NCBI GenBank assembly: GCA_964508865.1
Contig: CAZDVP010000083.1
Coordinates: forward strand, 1 to 8,409
Source of the DNA: UBA3263 sp964508865
GTDB taxonomy: Bacteria; Bacteroidota; Bacteroidia; Bacteroidales; Muribaculaceae
DNA: 8,409 bases
Direction of reading: 5' to 3'
A model generated the notes under the pieces. That model did no database searches and was not told where the DNA came from. It saw only the letters and a program-made list of their open reading frames with translations. Below are positions 1 to 5,257 of this stretch, piece after piece (within the stretch, counting starts at the first letter, position 1; the number at the start of each line of letters is the position of its first letter). The translations under genes were made by a program, and so were the position numbers.

Positions 1-1042
1 GGTCGCCCATTTGCAGGCGCAGGCCGGCGGAGGCGAGCAGGTCAACGCCGCCGCGATTAACTCGGGTAGCGTTGAGCTGATAGGCGCTGTGGAGGTGTAA
101 CTGACCAAGGGTCATGCCGTTATATTTAGGCTGGGTCAGCACTATGCGGCGGCTAACAACCTGGCTGGGAGTATCTTCCCATTCCATGTCGATTTGCGGG
201 CCAAGCATGGCGCTGAAGGCCAGTTCGTCTTGCGCCGACATGATAACCTTGACCTTGTCGCCCACATGAACCTGGGTCTGCGAGGTGGGAATCACAACTT
301 CATTATAGGCATTGAGCAGGCGGGAGATAACGAAGTCGCAGTGGATAACGTCGTGGAGCTGCTTGAGGGTCAAGCCGTTGACGCGCTCGTTCGTAACCTC
401 GAAACTTACCTTTGCGGGAGCCTGCTGCTCGGCTGCGGCCTCGTCGTCGAGCTTTTTGATTTCATCGGCAATATTGATGCGGAAAACCTTGCGCAGAATC
501 AGCATCGAGGCGATGATGCCTACAACACCCAGCGGATAGGCCGCTGCATAGCCCATGGCCATAGTGTCGGCCGCTCCTGGCTGAGTGGCGGCCTGCTGCG
601 CGGCAGCAAGGCCGGGGGTATTGGTTACCGCACCGCTCAGAACGCCAACAATCGCCGCCGGCGACGTGAAGTCGCGGTTAAGCAGATAGATAACAACAGC
701 GATGCCGACGTTGAGCGCGACTATGCACACCGCTAATATATTAAGCCGGACGCCTCCTTTTTTAAACGACGAAAAGAACGCCGGCCCAACTTGCAGGCCT
801 ATGGCGAAAATAAACAGTATCAGCCCGAATTCGCGAATGAACTTGAGCACTTCGCCGTCAACTATATACCCGAAATGCCCCATCAGGATTCCGACGAACA
901 GAACAAAAGTTACGCCCAGCGAAATGCCGGCGATTTTGATTTTGCCCAGATAGATGCCGGCGGCTATCACGAACGAATAGAGCACCAGCGTTGCGGCCAG
1001 AGAGGAATTGCCGGGCGAGAGCAGTTGAAGGATTGCGTCCAT
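1..1042 (-). CDS. AspT/YidE/YbjL-type transporter, N-terminal part (3' end outside window)
   Basis: The frame is open from ATG at 1042-1040 to the left edge, giving 347 residues without a stop. Residues about 15-35, 38-58, 70-92, 100-120, 127-150 and 162-185 are hydrophobic membrane segments. Residues 137-149 read SGAVTNTPGLAAA, the hallmark loop of the aspartate:alanine-antiporter (AspT/YidE) duplication family. A charged, cytosolic-looking stretch follows from about 186, with one TrkA-C/RCK-C-like domain near 212-280 and a second starting near 295 and cut by the edge. Family members are usually about 550 residues with a second membrane half after these domains, so roughly 200 residues are missing here. 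The family contains amino-acid exchangers, but most members, including those in Bacteroidota, have no known substrate, and nothing here indicates one. The gene starts 9 bp after the ABC-F stop with no visible ribosome binding site, which suggests co-transcription from the ABC-F promoter. Confidence 0.86.
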   Translation of the reverse strand, partial: MDAILQLLSPGNSSLAATLVLYSFVIAAGIYLGKIKIAGISLGVTFVLFVGILMGHFGYIVDGEVLKFIREFGLILFIFAIGLQVGPAFFSSFKKGGVRLNILAVCIVALNVGIAVVIYLLNRDFTSPAAIVGVLSGAVTNTPGLAAAQQAATQPGAADTMAMGYAAAYPLGVVGIIASMLILRKVFRINIADEIKKLDDEAAAEQQAPAKVSFEVTNERVNGLTLKQLHDVIHCDFVISRLLNAYNEVVIPTSQTQVHVGDKVKVIMSAQDELAFSAMLGPQIDMEWEDTPSQVVSRRIVLTQPKYNGMTLGQLHLHSAYQLNATRVNRGGVDLLASAGLRLQMGD

Positions 1043-1051
1043 ATGAATGAT

Positions 1052-3028
1052 TTACGATAGATTATACTTTGAATTGAGTTCGTCGAGCTCCATTTGGGCC
1101 AGTTCCCAGACGCTCATGGCGTTGTCGAGCTTCTTGCCCAGCGCCGCATGGCGGTCATAAATGTCGGGCTCCTGCTCGCCTCCGGCACTGAGTTTGGCTT
1201 CCAGGTCGGCGATTTCCGCCTCGATAGCGGCGATTTGCGCTTCGGCATCGGCCACGCTCCGCTTTGCGCGGTTCACTGCGCGGTCGCGCTCTTTTTTCTC
1301 CTCATAGGTCAGCTTGCGGGGCGCATTGGCCGGCGTTGCAGTTGCCTCTGCAGCCGCAGCCTTATCTTCCTTCTGAGGGGTAGCGGCAACGGTTCTGGAG
1401 CGCTCGAGCTCACGCAACGAGTCGAGTTTTTTCTTCTCCAGAAATTCATATATACCGCCCAGACACTCGCGCACCCGGCCGCCGCCGAATTCATAGACCT
1501 TTTCAACGAGTCCGTCGAGAAATTCGCGGTCGTGGCTAACAACGATAACCGTGCCGTCGAACTCCTTGATAGCCTGCTTGAGAATATCTTTGGTGGCCAT
1601 GTCGAGGTGGTTTGTCGGTTCGTCGAGAATCAGCAGGTTCACCGGCTCCAACAGCAGCCGAATCATTGCCAGACGCGTTTTTTCGCCGCCGCTGAGAACT
1701 TTAACCTTCTTGTCCGACGCCTCGCCGCCAAACATAAAGGCGCCGAGAATGTCGCGGATTTTGGTGCGTATGTCGCCAACGGCCACGCGGTCTATCGTGT
1801 CGAACACCGTCAGATCCTCGTCGAGCAGTTGCGCCTGGTTTTGGGCGAAATAACCGATTTTAACGTTGTGGCCGATGCGCAGCGAGCCGTCGAACGGAAT
1901 CTCGCCCATTATGCACTTGACCAACGTTGACTTGCCCTCGCCGTTCTTGCCCACGAAGGCTACCTTTTCGCCACGCTTAATGGTAAACGTCGCATCCGAA
2001 AAAACCTGATGGTCGCCATAGCGCTTGCCAACGGCGTCGGCAATCACCGGATAGTCGCCCGAACGCGGAGCCGGCGGAAAGCGCAGATTCAGGTGCGAGG
2101 TGTCGACCTCGTCAACCTCTATGCGCTCGATTTTTGCCAGCTGCTTCATGCGGCTCTGCACCTGCACGGCCTTGGTGGCCTTGTAGCGGAAGCGCTCAAT
2201 AAACTCTTCGGTGTCGGCAATCTGCTTCTGCTGGTTCAGATAGGCGCGCATCTGCTGCTCTATGCGTTCGCGGTGGAGCTCAACATATTTCGAGTAGTTA
2301 ACGGCGTAGTCATATATCTTGCCGAGCGATATTTCTATGGTGCGGTTCGTAACGTTGTCGATAAACGCACGGTCGTGGCTGACCAGAACCACCGCGCCGG
2401 CCTTTTGAATCAAAAAATTCTCGAGCCACTGAATCGACTCAATATCCAGGTGGTTGGTCGGTTCGTCAAGCAGCAAAACGTCGGGCCGCTGCAGCAGAAT
2501 CTTAGCCAGCTCTATGCGCATGCGCCAGCCGCCGGAAAACTCGCTGGTGGGCCGGTCGAAATCCGCGCGCGAAAAACCAAGGCCAATGAGCGTTTTCTCA
2601 ATCTCAGCCTCGCCGCCGCTGCCATCCTCCATTGCCAGGCGCTCGGTCATGGTCGTTACCCGGTCAATCAGCTCCGCATACGAGTCCGACTCATAGTCGG
2701 TCCGCTCGGCCAGCTCGGCATTGAGCGCATCGAGCCGCTGCTGCATTTCCTTAATGCGGCCAAAAGCCTTGCGCGCCTCGTCGGCAACCGAGCAGTTGTC
2801 TTCGGTCGTCATGTGCTGAGGCAGATAGCCTATCGTAACGCCCGACGGCACATCAACGTGGCCGGAGCTGGGACGCTGCAATCCGGCAATGATTTTGAGC
2901 ATCGTAGACTTTCCCGCGCCATTTTTCCCCACCAGCGCTATGCGGTCGCGGCGGTTAATGACGTAGTTGATATTATCGAGCAGCTTTTTTGCGCTGAATT
3001 CAACCGAAAGGTTACGTATGGCAATCAT
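1052..3028 (-). CDS. ABC-F family ATPase (ribosome-associated, two ABC domains)
   Basis: The protein has 658 residues and two ATP-binding cassettes with no membrane domain. Cassette 1 has Walker A GKNGAGKS at 34-41, signature FSGGW at 164-168 and Walker B LLLDEP at 185-190 followed by TNHLD. Cassette 2 has Walker A GKNGEGKS at 360-367, signature LSGGEK at 445-450 and Walker B LILDEP at 466-471. Between them, residues about 240-325 form the basic helical linker typical of ABC-F proteins, which reaches into the ribosomal E site in studied members. Residues about 550-570 are an Ala/Thr-rich spacer, and 575-658 are predicted coiled coil, as in Uup-like members. ABC-F proteins act on translating ribosomes; some relieve stalling and some protect from antibiotics. 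Nothing here marks it as a resistance protein, and I cannot assign a subfamily. The frame extends upstream to a TTG at 3049, but that would include the promoter box at 3037-3044, so ATG at 3028 (MIAIRNLSVEF) is chosen. Both catalytic glutamates (189, 470) are present. Confidence 0.95.
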   Translation of the reverse strand: MIAIRNLSVEFSAKKLLDNINYVINRRDRIALVGKNGAGKSTMLKIIAGLQRPSSGHVDVPSGVTIGYLPQHMTTEDNCSVADEARKAFGRIKEMQQRLDALNAELAERTDYESDSYAELIDRVTTMTERLAMEDGSGGEAEIEKTLIGLGFSRADFDRPTSEFSGGWRMRIELAKILLQRPDVLLLDEPTNHLDIESIQWLENFLIQKAGAVVLVSHDRAFIDNVTNRTIEISLGKIYDYAVNYSKYVELHRERIEQQMRAYLNQQKQIADTEEFIERFRYKATKAVQVQSRMKQLAKIERIEVDEVDTSHLNLRFPPAPRSGDYPVIADAVGKRYGDHQVFSDATFTIKRGEKVAFVGKNGEGKSTLVKCIMGEIPFDGSLRIGHNVKIGYFAQNQAQLLDEDLTVFDTIDRVAVGDIRTKIRDILGAFMFGGEASDKKVKVLSGGEKTRLAMIRLLLEPVNLLILDEPTNHLDMATKDILKQAIKEFDGTVIVVSHDREFLDGLVEKVYEFGGGRVRECLGGIYEFLEKKKLDSLRELERSRTVAATPQKEDKAAAAEATATPANAPRKLTYEEKKERDRAVNRAKRSVADAEAQIAAIEAEIADLEAKLSAGGEQEPDIYDRHAALGKKLDNAMSVWELAQMELDELNSKYNLS

Positions 3029-3036
3029 TACGAGCG

Positions 3037-3066
3037 CAAAGTTACGCAAAATTCCGCAATTCTAAA
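3037..3066 (-). promoter_or_regulatory. Bacteroidota-type promoter of the ABC-F gene
   Basis: On the minus strand TAACTTTG (3044-3037) matches the -7 consensus TAnnTTTG exactly. The best -33 candidate is TTTA at 3066-3063, with an 18-nt spacer; it is one base off TTTG and slightly close, so this half is weak. Transcription would start near 3033, only about 5 nt before the ATG at 3028, which leaves no room for a ribosome binding site. Confidence 0.6.
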
Positions 3067-3071
3067 GGAAT

Positions 3072-3090
3072 TTTTAACGGGATTTTAACG
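3072..3090. repeat. Tandem 8-bp repeat TTTTAACG with 11-bp period
   Basis: TTTTAACG occurs at 3072-3079 and again at 3083-3090, separated by GGA. The period of 11 bp places both copies on nearly the same face of the helix. They lie just upstream of the -33 region of the ABC-F promoter, so an activator or repressor site is conceivable. The motif is short and A/T rich, and chance cannot be excluded. Confidence 0.4.
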
Positions 3091-3093
3091 TAT

Positions 3094-3113
3094 GGCCGCC
3101 TAACATTTCGGCC
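3094..3113. repeat. Small inverted repeat GGCCG / CGGCC
   Basis: GGCCG at 3094-3098 pairs with CGGCC at 3109-3113 around a 10-nt loop. It is followed by no T tract on either strand, so it is not a standard terminator. It lies near the presumed 5' end of the structured transcript described next and might belong to its promoter region or to its first stem. Confidence 0.3.
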
Positions 3114-3114
3114 C

Positions 3115-3278
3115 GTCGGGGTGTTCTAATAACAGCTATTGAAAATATGCGATCCAAGAAATGCATCCCTCGTCCTCTGTTACTGAGTTGAGAAACTGGG
3201 TGCAGAGGCTCTCATAAATAAATAGTTGAAACGTGAGGGGAGGGGCGTCGGACCAAAAATCCGCGCCCTTCCTTTTTT
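3115..3278 (+). ncRNA. Candidate structured small RNA, possibly 6S-like
   Basis: A plus-strand terminator ends at 3278, yet everything upstream of it in the window that codes is on the minus strand, so a non-coding transcript is the simplest source. The segment folds as an elongated rod. CAGCTATT (3133-3140) pairs with AATAGTTG (3221-3228) over 8 bp with one G-U. CCTCTG (3174-3179) pairs with CAGAGG (3203-3208). Inside that, AGTT (3186-3189) pairs with AACT (3194-3197) around a GAGA loop. Between the outer and inner stems is a large asymmetric unpaired region (about 3141-3173 and 3209-3220). A rod with a central bubble and a terminal hairpin is how 6S RNA looks, and the length of about 160-180 nt fits, but I recognise no conserved 6S sequence. 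The 5' end is uncertain; no clean TAnnTTTG was found, only TAACATTTCG at 3101-3110. Other kinds of small RNA are equally possible. Confidence 0.42.
3239..3278 (+). terminator. Strong rho-independent terminator, plus strand
   Basis: The stem pairs 3239-3252 with 3260-3272: GGA, a G-U wobble, GGGCG, one bulged T (3248) and CGGA, closed by a 7-nt loop CCAAAAA. Six T residues follow directly at 3273-3278. The reverse strand has no T tract after the stem, so it works on the plus strand only. It closes the putative small RNA and separates it from the promoter at 3273-3304. Confidence 0.8.
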
Positions 3279-3304
3279 ATTTCGAGATTTTTTAGCTATA
3301 TTTG
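3273..3304 (+). promoter_or_regulatory. Promoter of the small hypothetical gene pair
   Basis: TATATTTG at 3297-3304 matches the -7 consensus TAnnTTTG exactly. Twenty nt upstream the -33 position falls in the T tract of the preceding terminator (TTTT at 3273-3276), a near match to TTTG. The start point would be about 3308, so the ATG at 3310 would lie at or within 2-3 nt of the mRNA 5' end. Confidence 0.6.
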
Positions 3305-3309
3305 CGCTC

Positions 3310-3471
3310 ATGAAAGGAACTAAAAATAAACCCTACTCGATAATCGCATCCGCTTCAAGAATTTGTTGCGACTCTTCGGCTGCGTCCGGCCCCTTCATCA
3401 AACTGAAGGCGCTGACTCCCGACGAGCAGCAGAATCTGCGGATACCATCTTATCAGTATCTTCTTCCATGA
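3310..3471 (+). CDS. Small hypothetical protein (53 aa), first gene of a coupled pair
   Basis: ATG at 3310 opens a 53-residue frame beginning MKGTKNKPYSIIASAS and ending YQYLLP. The frame is also open further upstream, but the promoter box at 3297-3304 places the start at 3310. There is no signal peptide and no membrane segment. The N-terminus is basic (four Lys in the first seven residues). Two adjacent cysteines lie at 19-20, a small-residue stretch SSAASGPF at 22-29, and the end is polar and proline-containing. No known fold is recognisable. The stop TGA (3469-3471) overlaps the ATG (3468-3470) of the next gene, so translation of the two is probably coupled. A short protein encoded first and tied to a larger partner is an arrangement shared by toxin-antitoxin pairs, immunity pairs and simple two-subunit proteins; nothing here distinguishes these. 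That it is a real gene is inferred from the promoter, the overlap and the intact frame. Confidence 0.62.
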   Translation: MKGTKNKPYSIIASASRICCDSSAASGPFIKLKALTPDEQQNLRIPSYQYLLP

Positions 3472-4028
3472 ATCATCCCCTCGGTTATTACAAACCCTCT
3501 TTTATAATGCGAAGCAAGGACATCGGTTCTCTTCGCATTCTTGATTTATGGACATTCCGCTCCGCCAAAAGCAACAAACGCTACATTGTTGAGGTGGAAA
3601 ACTTCGACAACGAATTCTACGGAATCAAATTCTACTGGAAAGGCGTTGAAAAGAGCAGTAACCGCTATTCAATGCTGACCAACGACTTTGAGCCGCGAAC
3701 CATTATCCGCTCCTGTGTCGAAGTCATGCTGAAGTATTATTTTAAAAACCCGCAGGCTTCATTCGGATTTGTTGCCGCCCCGGATCTGGAGCCGGACATT
3801 CGCGGCAAAAAGATCAACGCAGATAGTGGCAGCCGCCGATTCCGATTTTATCGCAGAATGATGGTCAACTTATTTGGTCCGGAAACCTTCTATCAAGTTT
3901 CCGATACATCAAACACCATTTATCTTCTGGTCAACAAACAGCGGCTCGACAGCGGGGCCATTTCATTCAAAGCCATTGAAACCTACATCAACCGAATGTA
4001 TATAGGCGACTACATCGTTGACGAATAA
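3468..4028 (+). CDS. Hypothetical protein (186 aa), second gene of a coupled pair
   Basis: The frame runs from ATG at 3468 (MNHPLGYYKPSF) to TAA at 4026-4028. The frame is open further upstream, but that part overlaps the 53-aa gene in another frame, and the ATGA overlap favours 3468. The protein is soluble and strongly aromatic and basic, with no signal peptide or membrane helix. Visible blocks are a beta-like stretch YIVEVENFDNEFYGIKFYW at about 43-61, SMLTNDF near 71-77, a helix IIRSCVEVMLKYYF near 82-95, ASFGFVAAPD at about 99-108, basic RRFRFYRRMM at about 124-133, and a hydrophobic TIYLLVNK strand near 149-156. I have an impression, not checked, of similar uncharacterised proteins in other Bacteroidota with the LTN...ASFGF pattern. 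No catalytic motif is evident. Base composition is lower in G+C than the neighbours (26 of 60 in two 60-bp stretches), which suggests acquisition or weaker codon selection. Function unknown. Confidence 0.78.
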   Translation: MNHPLGYYKPSFIMRSKDIGSLRILDLWTFRSAKSNKRYIVEVENFDNEFYGIKFYWKGVEKSSNRYSMLTNDFEPRTIIRSCVEVMLKYYFKNPQASFGFVAAPDLEPDIRGKKINADSGSRRFRFYRRMMVNLFGPETFYQVSDTSNTIYLLVNKQRLDSGAISFKAIETYINRMYIGDYIVDE

Positions 4029-4032
4029 TTGC

Positions 4033-4049
4033 GGGTGCCGAAGGCATCC
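4033..4049 (+). terminator. Hairpin after the hypothetical pair, possible weak terminator
   Basis: GGGTGCC (4033-4039) pairs with GGCATCC (4043-4049) over 7 bp with one G-U and a 3-nt GAA loop, beginning 4 bp after the stop codon. No T tract follows (CAAAAGCTAC), so it does not meet the standard definition. It could mark an mRNA end or stabilise the 3' end. Confidence 0.35.
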
Positions 4050-4065
4050 CAAAAGCTACATTAAA

Positions 4066-4097
4066 TTTGGTGGGTTTGGGGAAAAGTGGTAACTTTG
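4066..4097 (+). promoter_or_regulatory. trpS promoter
   Basis: TTTG at 4066-4069, a 20-nt spacer and TAACTTTG at 4090-4097 match both elements and the spacing of the Bacteroidota sigma consensus. Transcription should begin near 4101, giving a leader of about 28 nt before the ATG at 4129. A second, one-mismatch box TGACTTTG lies at 4116-4123, with TTTG 18 nt before it; it could give a nearly leaderless transcript. Confidence 0.8.
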
Positions 4098-4128
4098 CGG
4101 TAGGAATAAAGAAAATGACTTTGCACTT

Positions 4129-5214
4129 ATGGAAAAAATAATCCTTACGGGCGACCGCCCGACCGGCAAACTCCACCTGGGCCACTTCGTTGGCTCGCTG
4201 CGCCGCCGCGTGGAGTTGCAGAACACCGGCGATTTCTCCAAAATTTTCGTCATGATTGCCGATGCCCAGGCCCTGACCGACAACGCCGACAATCCCGAAA
4301 AGGTGCGCCAGAACGTAATCGAAGTGGCGCTGGACTATCTGTCGGTAGGCATCGACCCGACCAAGACCACTATTTTCATTCAAACCCAGGTGCCCGAGCT
4401 CTGCGAGCTGGCATTCTACTATATGAACCTCGTAACGGTTAGCCGCGTTCAGCGCAACCCAACGGTGAAAACCGAAATCAAGATGCGCAACTTCGAGCAA
4501 TCGATTCCGGTCGGCTTTTTCTGCTATCCGGTCAGCCAGGCTTCGGACATTACCGCCTTCAAGGCCACCACAGTGCCCGTTGGCGAAGACCAGGCTCCGA
4601 TGATTGAGCTCACCCGCGAAATAGTTAACCGCTTCAACAACATCTACGGCCCCACGCTGGTCGAGCCCGAAATCCTGCTGCCCGACAATGCCGCATGTAT
4701 GCGCCTGCCCGGAACCGACGGCAAAGCCAAAATGAGCAAGAGCCTCGGCAACTGCATCTACCTTTCCGATACCCCCAAGGAGGTCAAGAAAAAGGTCAAC
4801 AGCATGTATACCGACCCGGAGCACCTGACCATCGATTCGCCCGGACACCTCGAAGGCAACGCGCCGTTCATCTATCTCGACGCATTCTGCCGTGACGAGC
4901 ATTTTGCCAAATACCTGCCCGACTATGCCAACCTCGACGAGATGAAGGCCCACTACACCCGCGGCGGCCTCGGCGACGGAACGGTCAAGAAGCTGCTAAT
5001 CAACATTCTCGAAGAAATGCTCGAACCGATTCGCGAGCGCCGCAAATACTACGAGCAGAACATTCCCGAGGTCTACGAAATTCTGCGCCAAGGCTCGGAA
5101 GTTGCCCGCCAGACGGCCGCACAAACTCTTGAAGAAGTTCGCAACGCAATGCGCATTAACTACTTCAACGATGCGGCGCTGATTGAAGAGCAGGCTGCCC
5201 GCTATCGCAAATAA
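4129..5214 (+). CDS. trpS: Tryptophanyl-tRNA synthetase
   Basis: This class I aminoacyl-tRNA synthetase charges tRNA-Trp with tryptophan using ATP in the cytoplasm. The HIGH-type motif is PTGKLHLGH at residues 11-19, and the KMSKS loop is intact at 201-205 within GKAKMSKSLGN. VGEDQAPMIELTREI around 150-165 is the conserved GxDQxxHxExxR region, with Ala-Pro-Met in place of the more common xxH. DGKAKMSKS preceded by LPGT is typical of bacterial TrpRS. The length of 361 residues is a little above the 330-340 of the E. coli type. The start gives MEKIILTGDRPTG, where the Rossmann strand begins within a few residues as expected. There is no clear Shine-Dalgarno sequence. It stands alone, with its own promoter upstream and a terminator 9 bp after the stop, and it converges with the acyltransferase gene. 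No T-box, attenuator or tRNA-like leader is present. Confidence 0.97.
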   Translation: MEKIILTGDRPTGKLHLGHFVGSLRRRVELQNTGDFSKIFVMIADAQALTDNADNPEKVRQNVIEVALDYLSVGIDPTKTTIFIQTQVPELCELAFYYMNLVTVSRVQRNPTVKTEIKMRNFEQSIPVGFFCYPVSQASDITAFKATTVPVGEDQAPMIELTREIVNRFNNIYGPTLVEPEILLPDNAACMRLPGTDGKAKMSKSLGNCIYLSDTPKEVKKKVNSMYTDPEHLTIDSPGHLEGNAPFIYLDAFCRDEHFAKYLPDYANLDEMKAHYTRGGLGDGTVKKLLINILEEMLEPIRERRKYYEQNIPEVYEILRQGSEVARQTAAQTLEEVRNAMRINYFNDAALIEEQAARYRK

Positions 5215-5222
5215 CCCGACTC

Positions 5223-5257
5223 GAGGGGGAGCGCCGCTCCCCCTCACCTTATTTTTT
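5223..5257 (+). terminator. Rho-independent terminator of trpS
   Basis: GAGGGGGAGC (5223-5232) pairs perfectly with GCTCCCCCTC (5236-5245) around a GCC loop and is followed by ACCTTATTTTTT, with the T run at 5252-5257. It begins 9 bp after the trpS stop. On the minus strand the hairpin lies just after the acyltransferase stop but is followed by GAGTCGGG rather than T residues, so it would be weak in that direction unless helped by another factor. Confidence 0.88.

Noticed and set aside
194..736. Plus-strand open frame opposite the transporter
   Set aside because: The minus-strand frame through the same bases encodes a coherent membrane protein with the family hallmark loop.
1052..3028. Antibiotic-resistance role for the ABC-F protein
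   Set aside because: The C-terminal coiled coil and the chromosomal setting resemble housekeeping members, and no mobile element or resistance context is present.
2009..3088. Long plus-strand open frame (359 codons) antisense to the ABC-F gene
   Set aside because: It mirrors a well-supported ABC-F gene, has no recognisable domain, and its composition follows from the codon pattern of the opposite strand.
3050..3300. tRNA, CRISPR array or insertion sequence in the intergenic gap
   Set aside because: No cloverleaf with a TTC loop, no regularly spaced long repeats and no transposase or terminal inverted repeats were found.
3363..3467. Longer N-terminus for the 186-aa hypothetical protein
   Set aside because: It would overlap most of the 53-aa gene. 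The ATGA junction and the absence of a promoter for the longer form favour ATG 3468.
3468..4028. GNAT-type toxin identity for the 186-aa protein
   Set aside because: The FGFV and FRFYRRM segments recalled an acetyltransferase C-terminus, but no acetyl-CoA-binding Q/RxxGxG/A loop is present.
3988..4953. Minus-strand open frame (321 codons) across trpS
   Set aside because: It lies almost wholly opposite trpS, whose motifs are intact. Its translation is low-complexity Gly/Val/His-rich shadow sequence.
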